Shown here: in pieces, positions 1 to 8,543 of the stretch | Position numbering within the stretch: position 1 is the stretch's first letter | Layout: each line of letters begins with the position of its first letter | Assembly: GCA_014193315.1 (NCBI GenBank) | Contig: BJHS01000005.1 | Coordinates: 1-64,000, forward strand | Source: Verrucomicrobiota bacterium | Lineage (GTDB): Bacteria > Verrucomicrobiota > Verrucomicrobiia > Opitutales > UBA953 | Direction: 5' to 3' | Length of the DNA: 64,000 nucleotides | Notes under the pieces: generated by a model | Told to the model about the DNA's origin: nothing | Seen by the model: the letters and a program-made list of their open reading frames with translations, nothing else | Databases searched by the model: none | Position numbers and translations under genes: made by a program

Positions 1-654
1 GGTGGCGGCGAAGACGAGTACCTCGTAGCCGGCGGCTTCGAGGACTTTCTTGGCCTCGGTAACGCAGGCGGTGGTGTTGCCGAACATGCTGGCCACGACC
101 AGGGGGCGCGCGGCGAGGCTCGCAGGCTCGCTCTCCACCATCCCGCAGATGGCGCCGGCGGCGCGCGTGAAGATGGTGCGAGAGAGTCGGTTCAGGCCGG
201 CCACATCGGCGATGCTAGGCATCATCGTGATGTCCTTCGTTCCGAGGTAGGGCGCGACGTTGCCGGCGGCGAGCGTCGAGACCATCAGCTTGGGAAACCC
301 AAGCGGCAGCGCCCGCATGGCCGCCGTGGCGATGGCGGTGCCACCGCCCCCGCCGAGTGAAATGACGCCTTGGATGTGGCCTTCGGCCACGAGTCGAGAA
401 AGAAACGCGGGGGCGGCCTGGGTCATCGCCACGACGCACTCCCCGCGGTCCTTCTTCGCCATCAGGGGGGCAAGGTCGATGTTCGCGGCGGCGGCGACCT
501 GTTCGCGGGTACAATCCGGCACGACGGTGGGCGGCCCGCCGGTACCGACGTCGATCAACAAGGGCTTGTGCCCACGTGCCGCGATGATCCCGGCGACAAA
601 AGCATGCTCCTCCCCTTTGGAATCAAGGGTGCCGAGGACAACGATCGTGGCCAT
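1..654 (-). CDS. Tm-1-like ATP-binding domain protein (UPF0261), C-terminus beyond the window
   Basis: The 218 codons read leftward from ATG at 654 run off the window edge without a stop. The protein opens MATIVVLGTLDSKGEEHAF and contains the glycine run SLGGGGGTAIATAAM, both typical of the UPF0261/Tm-1-like family; plant Tm-1 is a viral replication inhibitor, while bacterial members are uncharacterised. The start lies 10 bases after the stop of the TIM-barrel gene transcribed just before it, so the two are almost certainly one operon. These two domains are fused in some other organisms, which supports a shared function. The role is unknown; ATP binding is inferred from the family. Confidence 0.85.
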   Translation of the reverse strand, partial: MATIVVLGTLDSKGEEHAFVAGIIAARGHKPLLIDVGTGGPPTVVPDCTREQVAAAANIDLAPLMAKKDRGECVVAMTQAAPAFLSRLVAEGHIQGVISLGGGGGTAIATAAMRALPLGFPKLMVSTLAAGNVAPYLGTKDITMMPSIADVAGLNRLSRTIFTRAAGAICGMVESEPASLAARPLVVASMFGNTTACVTEAKKVLEAAGYEVLVFAAT

Positions 655-664
655 GGTGTCGGGC

Positions 665-1537
665 TTAGAAGTGCTTCCTCTTGATCGGGATCTGCTTGAA
701 GCGTTGGGTGAGGTCGGTGAGCGACTGCTCGACCGCCATCCGCTCGAGGCTGGAGGCGCCGACGAAGCCGTCGGTGTCGGTATGCTCGTTGATGAAGGCC
801 GCGTCCTCGGGGGTGTTGATCGGACCGCCATGCGAAAGGAAAATGAGGTCCTGACGCACCGACTTGGCGGCATCGATGATGCCTTGGGTGATCTTGGCGG
901 CCTCCGGCAGGCTCATCGTGGCGTTGGTCACGCCGATCGAGCCCCCGACCGTGGTGCCGACGTGGGCGATGATGACGTCAGCCCCGGCTTCGGCCATCGC
1001 TTTGGCTTCGGCTGGCGAGCCCACGTAGACGATGGTGAACATCTCCATCTTGCGGGCGAGGGCGACGGTTTCGAATTCCTTCTTCACGCTCATGCCCGTC
1101 TCTTCGAGGATTTGGCGAAACTTACCGTCGATGATGGTGTGGGTGGGGAAGTTGTTGATGCCGGAGAAGCCCATGTCCTTCACCTTGCCGAGCCAGTGCC
1201 ACATGCGGCGGCGGGGGTCGGTGGCGTGGACCCCGCAGATGACGGGGATCTCTTCCACGACCGGCAGGACCTCGTATTCGCCGATTTCCATGGCGACGGC
1301 GTTGGCGTCGCCGTAGGCCATCATGCCGGCAGTCGAACCGTGGCCGGCCATGCGGAAGCGGCCCGAGTTATAGACGATCACCAGGTCCGCGCCGCCCCGT
1401 TCGATGAATTTAGCGCTGATGCCAGTGCCGGCCCCGGCGGCGATGATCGCCTTGCCCTTGGACATCGTGTCGCGGAGGCGCTCGATGACTTCGGTGCGGG
1501 TGTAAGGGTTTCCTTTTCCGGTCCAAGGGTTGGGCAT
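665..1537 (-). CDS. TIM-barrel phosphoenolpyruvate hydrolase-family protein
   Basis: This 290-residue protein matches the TIM-barrel family annotated as phosphoenolpyruvate hydrolase-like, which travels with UPF0261. Visible features are an N-terminal AIIAAGAGTGISAKFIERGG strand-loop, a GDANAVAMEIGEYEVLPVV segment and a C-terminal LSHGGPINTPEDAAFI loop, consistent with a (beta/alpha)8 barrel that binds a phosphorylated or carboxylated ligand. There is no signal peptide, so it should be cytoplasmic. It is the first gene of a two-gene leftward operon and is divergent from an AraC-type regulator whose start is only 70 bases away, so that regulator may control it. The actual reaction is not established; the family name is from memory. 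Confidence 0.8.
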   Translation of the reverse strand: MPNPWTGKGNPYTRTEVIERLRDTMSKGKAIIAAGAGTGISAKFIERGGADLVIVYNSGRFRMAGHGSTAGMMAYGDANAVAMEIGEYEVLPVVEEIPVICGVHATDPRRRMWHWLGKVKDMGFSGINNFPTHTIIDGKFRQILEETGMSVKKEFETVALARKMEMFTIVYVGSPAEAKAMAEAGADVIIAHVGTTVGGSIGVTNATMSLPEAAKITQGIIDAAKSVRQDLIFLSHGGPINTPEDAAFINEHTDTDGFVGASSLERMAVEQSLTDLTQRFKQIPIKRKHF

Positions 1538-1607
1538 GGGTGTGTGTTGAGGGAAGGTGGGTAAGGTGAGGGTTGCGCCGCAGGGCGAGGTGGGTTAGGC
1601 AATCCGG

Positions 1608-2525
1608 GTGGCCCGCAAGAGCGAACCAAATCATTCCAGCCAGACGCAACTCCATCTTTCCGAAACGGACATCGAGAACCCGCGGTCGCGTCGCTCCGTT
1701 CTGGTATCGGCCGATTACCAGGACGACCGGGAATGGGTCCGGGGCGCGGGTCGCTGCCGCGAGCTCAGTCTGTTCGAGATCGATCATGTCGGCGTCGGCG
1801 AGATGGTCGCGCCCTACCAGGTCGTGCGCGCGCACCAGAGCGGCGCCTTCTTCATGGCCAGCCTTTCCGGGCAAGGCCAGGTGCTGGTGGACGGGCGCTG
1901 GCGAACCTTGGTCGCCGGGCAGGCTTGCCTGCAGCCGGCGGGGCTCCGCAATTCGTTCCGCATCGGGCGCGGGCGTCGCTGGGATTTTTGCTGGGTGCGC
2001 TTCGCCCCGGGCGTCCGCTCGCGGACCATCTTCCGAGCCAATTCACCGGTGCTCGCCGACTTCGCGGGCGAGCCGTTGTTGGCCGCCATCCGTGGCCTGA
2101 TCGCGGAGCAGAAGGCCGATGGCTTATCGCGCCGGCAGCACCAGTGGGTCGAGTTGATCTACGATTATGTGCGCGGCTTCGCGGGGGGCTTCCGCGGCGA
2201 CGCCCGGATCGAGAGCCTGTGGGACAAGGTCCAGGCCCGGTTGGGCGACCCGTGGGATAGTCAGGCGTTGGCCCGAGAGTCTGGCCTGAGTTTTGAGCAC
2301 CTCCGGCGGCTTTGCCTCAAGGAAATCGGTCGGACCCCGATGAATCACTTGACCCACCTGCGGATCCAACAGGCGATCCGGTTAATCAGCGAGACCGAGG
2401 CCAAACTCGCCGTCATCGCCCAACAGGTCGGTTTCGCCAACGGCAATAGTTTCTCCTCGGCGTTCAAGAAAAGCACCGGATTTACCCCATCGCATTTCCG
2501 CCAAAGCCCTGGTTCGGGGGAATAA
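1608..2525 (+). CDS. AraC family transcriptional regulator
   Basis: The protein has 305 residues from a GTG start at 1608; an in-frame stop 12 bases upstream makes this the longest possible reading. Residues about 60-140 look like a cupin-type AraC sensor domain (AFFMASLSGQGQVLVDGRW). The last 95 residues form the two-helix-turn-helix AraC DNA-binding domain, with ARESGLSFEHLRRL as the first motif and VIAQQVGFANGNSFSSAFKK as the second, ending in the usual GFTPSHFRQS. It is divergent from the TIM-barrel/UPF0261 operon and lies 111 bases before the giant ThuA/dehydrogenase gene, so it could act on either. The effector is probably a sugar or related small molecule by analogy with the family; this is inference. 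Confidence 0.88.
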   Translation: MARKSEPNHSSQTQLHLSETDIENPRSRRSVLVSADYQDDREWVRGAGRCRELSLFEIDHVGVGEMVAPYQVVRAHQSGAFFMASLSGQGQVLVDGRWRTLVAGQACLQPAGLRNSFRIGRGRRWDFCWVRFAPGVRSRTIFRANSPVLADFAGEPLLAAIRGLIAEQKADGLSRRQHQWVELIYDYVRGFAGGFRGDARIESLWDKVQARLGDPWDSQALARESGLSFEHLRRLCLKEIGRTPMNHLTHLRIQQAIRLISETEAKLAVIAQQVGFANGNSFSSAFKKSTGFTPSHFRQSPGSGE

Positions 2526-2636
2526 GCCCTGAATCCTGATCTGGACCCTGGCTGATGTGCGTTTGGGAGTAGGGGGGTTGTAGGTCGATGTATCGCTAAA
2601 TCTTGTAGGGGCGGGGCAGGAGGCTTTGATGAAGCC

Positions 2637-5600
2637 ATGTTACCCCGTCTCAGCCACCTCGTGCGTCTGGCCGCCCTTGGCGCCGTCGCCCTCCTCCCTG
2701 CCGCGCCCCTGAAGGTGCTCGTCGTCAGCGACCAAGATGCGGTCGGCGCTAACCTCGCGGCTTCGCTTGTCCAAGGCGGCGCGGAAGTCCGCCGCGCCAC
2801 GTCCCCGCTGGCCGCTGACTTGAGTCAGGTCGACGTCGCCCTGCTTTATCAGTCCAAGTTCGCCGCCTACGGCGCCGCCGGCCAAAAGGCCCTCGCCGAT
2901 TTCGCGAAGTCCGGCCACGGCTTGGTCGTCGTGCACGGTGCCGTCGCCGGCGCCCCGACCGAGTGGTCCCGCGAGAACCTCGGCGGCGGATGGACCGCCG
3001 ACAGCCAGAAGTTCCGTGCCACCACCATGCTGAATGTCCGCACCGATGCCCACCCGTTGGTCAAGAATCTCTCCACCTTCGACGTCGAAGATGACACGGT
3101 CTACGACCTCGCCCTGAATGATAAGGCTTTCATTCTTTCCGCTTCCTTCACTTCCAAGGTCACCAATGCTCGCCGTAAGGCCGAAGCCGGCCGTGCCTCG
3201 GTGTATGACATTCAGCCGCAATCGTGGGTGCTTGAGGCCGCTGACCATCGCGCCGTGGTGCTGCTCCAGGGCGATCCCGCCACGCTGCGCCATGCCAGCA
3301 TCCACGCTTTCCTGAAGCGCGGGGTGGCCTGGGTTGCCAAGCGCTCCAATGTCGACGAACTTTGCGTTGCGGCCGAGCTCGCGGACTTGCGTTATCCGGT
3401 GGGCGGTCCGCGCCGGCCGGCTGACGCGGTCGCCCAGTTCCGCCTCCAGCCTGGCTTCAAGGCGTCGGCTGTCGTCGCCGAGCCTCTCGTCAATAAGCCC
3501 ATCGCCGTCCAGTGGGACGAGCGTGGCCGCATGTGGATCGCGGAAACGCCTGAATACCCCAATGGCCGCCGCACGCTCAACGCCGAGCCGTGGAAGGAAG
3601 GTGGCGTGCTGGTCCCTGGTCTCTACGACCGCCCAGCCCAGGACAAAATCTCCGTCCTCATCAGCACGAAGGGCGACGGCAACTTCGATAGGAAGCAGAT
3701 TTTCCACGAAGGCCTCGAGTTGATCACCGGTTTCTGCGTCTGGAAAGACGGGGTCATCGTCGTGGCGCAGAAGGGAATCTTCTGGCTCCGTGATACGGAT
3801 GGCGACGGCAAGTCCGATCAGGAAGTCCTCCTCTACGGTGGCTTCACGCCCGGCGACACCCATTTCGTCGCCAACCACTTCATCGTGGCTCCGGATGGTT
3901 GGATCTACGCCTCCAACGGCGGCGGTGGTACCGCGACCAATGCCAAGACCGGCGAGCCGATGGCGCGCCTCTCCTCCGGCACCTTCCGCTTCAAGCCCGA
4001 CGGCTCCGCCATCGAGCAGGTCGCCTCGCAGGGTGGCAATAGCTTCGGCAATGAAGTGACCAGCGACATGGAACTCTATCACGGCAAGGCAACCAACGGT
4101 AACCCGATCCAACACGTCGTCCTCCCTGAGCAGATCCTGGCCAAGGCCCCGGGCACCCCGGCCAAGGCTTTCAAGTCGGTCAATCCGGGCCGCCCTGTCG
4201 CCCGTGCGGACTTGCCTGAGCGGGCCCCGCTGATGCAGATCGACCAAGTGGGTCGCTATTCGGCAGGGTGTGCCGCGACGGTCTATGAAGGGGGTGCCTG
4301 GCCCAAGGAGTATAACGGCACCGTGTGGATGTCCGAGCCCATCCTCGACATCATTCACCACGAGAAGCTCGTCCTCGACGGCGCCGCGTATCAAGGCGAA
4401 CTCGTGCTCGAGAACAAGGAATGGCTGCGCTCGGCCGACCACTGGTTCTGCCCGATCGACCTCTCCTTTGGTCCGGATGGGGCGATGTACATCCTCGACT
4501 TCTACACCCCGGTCGTCGCCCACAACGATACCCGCGGGCCGCAGCACTCCAAGTCTGCCGCCTCCGTGCGCCCCGACCGCGAGCACTACTTCGGGCGCAT
4601 CTACCGTGTCCAGTACGACGCCGCCCCGGTGCTGACGCACCCTGATCTGGTCAAGGCCGACGCTGCCGCGCTGGTCGCCGCCTTCTCCCACCCGAGCAAG
4701 GTCGTCCGCTTCAATGCGATTCGCGTCCTGCTGGACCGTGATGCGTCCACGCAGGCTGCGACCGTCGCCCCGTTGAATGCCTTGCTTACCTCCGGCGGCG
4801 CCGTGGAAGCCCGCATCCAGGCCCTCTGGGCCCTGCAGCGGATGGGTAAGCTCGAAGGCTCCGCCCTGGCTGCCGCGGCGACCTCCCCGGAGGCCGGCCT
4901 CCGGAAGAACGCCTTCCTCGCCGCGGAGTCCGGCAAACTCTCCCTCCCGACCGCCGCCTTCAAGGCGGCGCTTGCCGACGTCGATGGCCGCGTCCGTCTG
5001 GCCGCCCTTCGCGCGATGGGTTCGGCTCCGCTCACGGCCGACGCCGGCCTCATGCTGCTCTCGGCTCAGGCTCAGTTCACCGACGATTGGTCCAAGGCCG
5101 CGGCGACCGCTGCCGCCTCGTCCAACCCGGTGCCGACGCTCGAAGGTCTCCTCGCCGGTGACGCCAGCTCCAAGGAAGTCGTCGAGTTCGCCCGCTCGCT
5201 CGCGGCCGCCGTCGCGACCGCCAATCTTCCCGAAGGCAATGCCCGCGTGCTCGCGGCTGCCGCCAAGGGAGCTAACGTCGCCGTTGCCAAAGTCGTGCTA
5301 CGTGAATTCACGGAACGTCGCACCGCCGCGGTTGCCGACACCCAGTCGCTAAAAGCCTTGCTGGCCTCTTCCGACCTCGAGTTGGCCGCCAGCGCGGCCA
5401 GCCTGGCGGTCCAGTGGAACCAAGTGGCGGCGCTCGGCAATGAACTGACCCCGATCGGGGAACGCCTCGTGCCGGTCCTCGCGGACGGTGCGGCCGCCCC
5501 CGCCGTGCGCCTTCAGGCCGGCCGGACGCTTGCCGCTCTCCGTGACCTTCGTCCGTCCTTCCGCGCCGCGGTCGTCGCCGTCCTGGCCGATAAATCCACG

Positions 5601-7748
5601 CCCGAATCCGTCAGCCTCGCGATCGTCGCCTCCGTGGTGGCCGCTGGTGACGTGCAGGCCGGTCCGCTGCTTGCGGGCGCTCTGGGTAAGTCCACGAGCG
5701 CTCTCCGTCAGTCGCTGTTCGCCGCGCTGCTCAGTCGGGCGGAGTGGGCGCAGCTGATCCTGGCTGAACTCGAAGCCAAGCACATCTCCCCGATGCAGCT
5801 CGGGCCGTTGCAGACCTCGCAGCTGACGCGTCACCCGGATGCGGGCGTCGCTAAGCGCGCCGGCGAGGTGCTGGCCAAGCTCGATGTCGGGTCTAGTCCC
5901 GCCAAGGATGATATCATCAATAAGCTGCGCCCTGAGGTCGAAAAGCCCGGCGACGCCGCCAAGGGCAAGGAGCTCTTCACCTCCGTTTGCGCTACCTGCC
6001 ATAAAGTCGGCGACGTGGGGGTGGAGTTTGGCCCCAACCTCCAAGGAATCGGTGCCCACCCGGCGGCGGAACTCCTCGTCCACATCGTTGACCCGAATCG
6101 TATGGTCGACGACGAGCATCGCACCTGGAACTTCAAGACCAAGGATGGCGCCCAGTACTCCGCTTTGATCGGGAGCGAGAACGCCTCCGTCGTCAAACTG
6201 CGCTTGCCGGCGGGTGCCAGCGTGGAACTGCGTCAAACCGACATCGCCACGCGGACGCGCGTGGAGACTTCCTTGATGCCCGAAGGCTTCGAGGCCCTCG
6301 GGCCCGAAGGTCTCCGTAATATCATCACCTACCTCCGCAGTGTCGCCGTCCCTGTGAATGGCGTCACCGTCGGTAGTTTCCAGCTCCTCGACCTCTCGAC
6401 CGTGATGACGGCCGATACCCGCTGGGGTCTCTACGCCAATCGCGAGACCAAGGGCGACACGTTGCCCTTCGTGAAGTTCGGCCAGGTCACCGCCAACGGG
6501 GTGCCTTACGTCATCCTCGACCCCGCCAAGGCGAAGGATGGAAAAAACGTCATCGTTCTCAAGGGTGGTGCCGGTCGCGCCTACTCCCAGTCCTTCCCGC
6601 AGAGCGTCGAGATTCCGGTCGGGGTCGCCGCCACCCGTCTGCACTTCCTCGGGGCGGTCGGCGGTTGGGCGGGCATCGGCGGCCTCCCGGCCCAGACCGT
6701 CGAAATTCGCTTCGTCGGCGGTCGCAAGCAGGTCGTGACGCATTATGCCGGCCGGGACTTTGCCGATTACTACCCGGATGACCCGGAAGTGCCTGGTTCG
6801 AAGATCGCCCAAGGTTTGGTCAAGAACCACCACGTGCGCACCCTGGTCGTCGCCGTGGATGGTCCTGAGGTGATCGAGAAGGTCGTCTTGACTAGCCCGG
6901 CCAATACCGTCGCGCCGACCACCGTCGCGATCACCGCCGAGATCCGGGGTGCCCCCAATCCCGCTAAGGGTGCCGAACCCGCGCCGAAGCCCCCGGGTAA
7001 AGGTAAGTCCAATGTGCCTGCGGTAAAGGACGGCGATCTCCCGGCCGACAACCCGCGCACCACCGCCCCGACTGGACAGAAGTTCAGCGCCCGCAAGTCC
7101 GGCCAGCTTCGCGTCCTCGTGGCTGGTGCGGGTAGCTCGCACAACTTCCCCAAGTTCTTCCTCGGGACCGACGGTCTGGTTGCCAAGGCCGCCGGCTATG
7201 ACGTCGCCGCGACCCCGAACCTCAAGGAGACCCTCGAGCTCCTTCCACAGGCCGACCTCTTCGTGTTCAGCGGTAACCACGGCCAGTTCGCCACCCCGGA
7301 GTTTCAGAAGGCCATCCGTGACTTCGTTGCGGCAGGGAAGGGCGTCGTTCTCCTGCACGCCGCGACCTGGTATAACTGGCCCCTCGAGACCAAGTACAAC
7401 GACGAGTTCGTCTGCGGCGGCGCCCGCGGCCACGGCCACAGCGACTTCCCGTTCACGGTGACCAAGCCTGCGCACCCCGTCATGGCCGGCGTCCCCGCGA
7501 CTTTCACGGTCAATGACGAGAGCTACAATGTGGAACTCAGCCGCCCAGAGGGCACCGAGGTTCTTGGCACCATCCCGCGCCAGAACCCCAAGCCGGGCCA
7601 GTCGGCTGTCCTGCCTTCCGTCTGGGTCGTCAAGCACCCTCAGGCTCGTATCGTCTGCATCGCCCTCGGGCATGACGAGCACACGCACGACCACGCCGCC
7701 TACCAGAAGTTGTTGCTCAACGCACTGATGTGGGTGAAAGGGAACTGA
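2637..7748 (+). CDS. Secreted multidomain protein: ThuA, PVC-type dehydrogenase, HEAT repeats, cytochrome c, beta domain, ThuA
   Basis: This 1703-residue protein starts with a signal peptide (LVRLAALGAVALLPAAP). Approximate domains are: ThuA-like 22-235; PVC-type membrane-bound dehydrogenase beta-propeller 260-665 (PIAVQWDERGRMWIAETPEY); HEAT-like alpha repeats 670-1085; a cytochrome c module with heme motif CATCH at 1118-1122 and a later SLMPEGFEAL segment supplying a likely axial Met; a beta-rich domain 1240-1438; a proline/lysine linker; and a second ThuA-like domain 1489-1703 with the GNHGQF and HAATWYNWP motifs. ThuA-like domains adopt a glutamine-amidotransferase-like fold and are linked to 3-keto-sugar metabolism. 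A periplasmic sugar or alcohol dehydrogenase passing electrons to heme c is the likely role; the substrate is unknown. Flanking by two ThuA domains is unusual. An AGGAGG lies 14 bases upstream of the start, rather far. Confidence 0.88.
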   Translation: MLPRLSHLVRLAALGAVALLPAAPLKVLVVSDQDAVGANLAASLVQGGAEVRRATSPLAADLSQVDVALLYQSKFAAYGAAGQKALADFAKSGHGLVVVHGAVAGAPTEWSRENLGGGWTADSQKFRATTMLNVRTDAHPLVKNLSTFDVEDDTVYDLALNDKAFILSASFTSKVTNARRKAEAGRASVYDIQPQSWVLEAADHRAVVLLQGDPATLRHASIHAFLKRGVAWVAKRSNVDELCVAAELADLRYPVGGPRRPADAVAQFRLQPGFKASAVVAEPLVNKPIAVQWDERGRMWIAETPEYPNGRRTLNAEPWKEGGVLVPGLYDRPAQDKISVLISTKGDGNFDRKQIFHEGLELITGFCVWKDGVIVVAQKGIFWLRDTDGDGKSDQEVLLYGGFTPGDTHFVANHFIVAPDGWIYASNGGGGTATNAKTGEPMARLSSGTFRFKPDGSAIEQVASQGGNSFGNEVTSDMELYHGKATNGNPIQHVVLPEQILAKAPGTPAKAFKSVNPGRPVARADLPERAPLMQIDQVGRYSAGCAATVYEGGAWPKEYNGTVWMSEPILDIIHHEKLVLDGAAYQGELVLENKEWLRSADHWFCPIDLSFGPDGAMYILDFYTPVVAHNDTRGPQHSKSAASVRPDREHYFGRIYRVQYDAAPVLTHPDLVKADAAALVAAFSHPSKVVRFNAIRVLLDRDASTQAATVAPLNALLTSGGAVEARIQALWALQRMGKLEGSALAAAATSPEAGLRKNAFLAAESGKLSLPTAAFKAALADVDGRVRLAALRAMGSAPLTADAGLMLLSAQAQFTDDWSKAAATAAASSNPVPTLEGLLAGDASSKEVVEFARSLAAAVATANLPEGNARVLAAAAKGANVAVAKVVLREFTERRTAAVADTQSLKALLASSDLELAASAASLAVQWNQVAALGNELTPIGERLVPVLADGAAAPAVRLQAGRTLAALRDLRPSFRAAVVAVLADKSTPESVSLAIVASVVAAGDVQAGPLLAGALGKSTSALRQSLFAALLSRAEWAQLILAELEAKHISPMQLGPLQTSQLTRHPDAGVAKRAGEVLAKLDVGSSPAKDDIINKLRPEVEKPGDAAKGKELFTSVCATCHKVGDVGVEFGPNLQGIGAHPAAELLVHIVDPNRMVDDEHRTWNFKTKDGAQYSALIGSENASVVKLRLPAGASVELRQTDIATRTRVETSLMPEGFEALGPEGLRNIITYLRSVAVPVNGVTVGSFQLLDLSTVMTADTRWGLYANRETKGDTLPFVKFGQVTANGVPYVILDPAKAKDGKNVIVLKGGAGRAYSQSFPQSVEIPVGVAATRLHFLGAVGGWAGIGGLPAQTVEIRFVGGRKQVVTHYAGRDFADYYPDDPEVPGSKIAQGLVKNHHVRTLVVAVDGPEVIEKVVLTSPANTVAPTTVAITAEIRGAPNPAKGAEPAPKPPGKGKSNVPAVKDGDLPADNPRTTAPTGQKFSARKSGQLRVLVAGAGSSHNFPKFFLGTDGLVAKAAGYDVAATPNLKETLELLPQADLFVFSGNHGQFATPEFQKAIRDFVAAGKGVVLLHAATWYNWPLETKYNDEFVCGGARGHGHSDFPFTVTKPAHPVMAGVPATFTVNDESYNVELSRPEGTEVLGTIPRQNPKPGQSAVLPSVWVVKHPQARIVCIALGHDEHTHDHAAYQKLLLNALMWVKGN

Positions 7749-7849
7749 ATAGAGTGCGGAATCGAGTGCAGGATCGATGATGCAACCGACGTACTGCATG
7801 CCTTTCCTAACCGCCAACCGCTAATTCCTCCCCCCTGTCCCCTAATCTT

Positions 7850-8146
7850 ATGGTCTACCATTACGGAACCTTCGTCTTTAATCCCGGCGTATCCCCGGCC
7901 ACTATTGACCGCTGCTTCGCCGAGATGCGCGGCATGGTCGGTAAAATCCCCGGCCTCCTCTCCATGCAGCACGGCGTCTACCAGAGCGACGAAGGCCTGA
8001 ACGATGGTTTCACGCACGGCTTCGTCATGACCTTCGACTCGCCCAAGAGCCGCGATGAATACCTCCCGCACCCCGAGCACGAACGCGTCAAGCTCGTCGT
8101 CGTCCCGAACCTCGCCCGCGTGATGGTCTTTGATTTTACGGTCTGA
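7850..8146 (+). CDS. Dabb family (dimeric alpha/beta barrel) protein
   Basis: This 98-residue protein matches the stress-responsive Dabb ferredoxin-like fold: MVYHYGTFVFNPGVS, a helix (CFAEMRGMVGKIPGL), then the conserved HGFVMTFDSPKSRDEYLPHP and a closing VMVFDF strand. Such proteins form homodimeric barrels; some are enzymes (for example polyketide cyclases), many are uncharacterised. It follows the giant ThuA/dehydrogenase gene by about 100 bases on the same strand and may be co-transcribed. PVC bacteria often place Dabb genes near sugar-oxidation genes, so a role in handling a reactive sugar intermediate is conceivable but unproven. Confidence 0.85.
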   Translation: MVYHYGTFVFNPGVSPATIDRCFAEMRGMVGKIPGLLSMQHGVYQSDEGLNDGFTHGFVMTFDSPKSRDEYLPHPEHERVKLVVVPNLARVMVFDFTV

Positions 8147-8171
8147 GCGGTCAGACAATCTTGCAGCGGAT

Positions 8172-8522
8172 CTAGATGTCCTCGTGCGTCTGGTAGATGG
8201 CGCACAGCCGGTGGTACCCGTCGGCGATGACGACTTTGCCGTGCGCGGTGTCGCGCACGAGCAATAGCGGGGACAGGTGAACCCCTTCCCGGATTTTCTT
8301 CTGACTCTTTTTGACGTGCGAGTTGCTGACGCCGAGCAACGAAAGTTGCGAAGCACGGAAGATGTCCTTGGCCTGAAACTCCACCACTTTCGCCCGGCGG
8401 AGACGGGCGACCAACTTGGCCGCGGTGCGCTCCGGATAAATCAGGCGTAGGTATGAGAGCGCCCGGGGATAATTATCGTCCTCCGAGGTTTTGAGCCAGG
8501 CGATACTTTCGGGTTTGGGCAT
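8172..8522 (-). CDS. Small ParB/sulfiredoxin-fold protein
   Basis: This 116-residue cytoplasmic protein has a C-terminal ParB N-domain-like segment: GVHLSPLLLVRDTAHGKVVIADGYHRLCAIYQ. The DGYHRL motif corresponds to the DGxHR-type phosphate-binding loop of the ParB/Srx superfamily. No DNA-binding helix-turn-helix or linker follows, so it is a stand-alone domain and not a chromosome-partitioning ParB. It is convergent with the Dabb gene (25 bases between stops) and lies just beyond the stop of the ClC gene's operon direction. The function is unknown; nucleotide binding or hydrolysis is plausible from the fold. Confidence 0.75.
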   Translation of the reverse strand: MPKPESIAWLKTSEDDNYPRALSYLRLIYPERTAAKLVARLRRAKVVEFQAKDIFRASQLSLLGVSNSHVKKSQKKIREGVHLSPLLLVRDTAHGKVVIADGYHRLCAIYQTHEDI

Positions 8523-8543
8523 GGTTGAAAAACTAGGGTCGGA

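Noticed and set aside
2640-4691. 683-codon open frame on the minus strand within the giant gene
   Set aside because: It mirrors the codon pattern of the plus-strand gene, has low-complexity composition and no family features; long antisense frames are common in high-GC DNA.
5349-7817. 822-codon minus-strand open frame
   Set aside because: Lies antisense to the C-terminal half of the 1703-residue protein, whose heme motif and ThuA domain are unmistakable.
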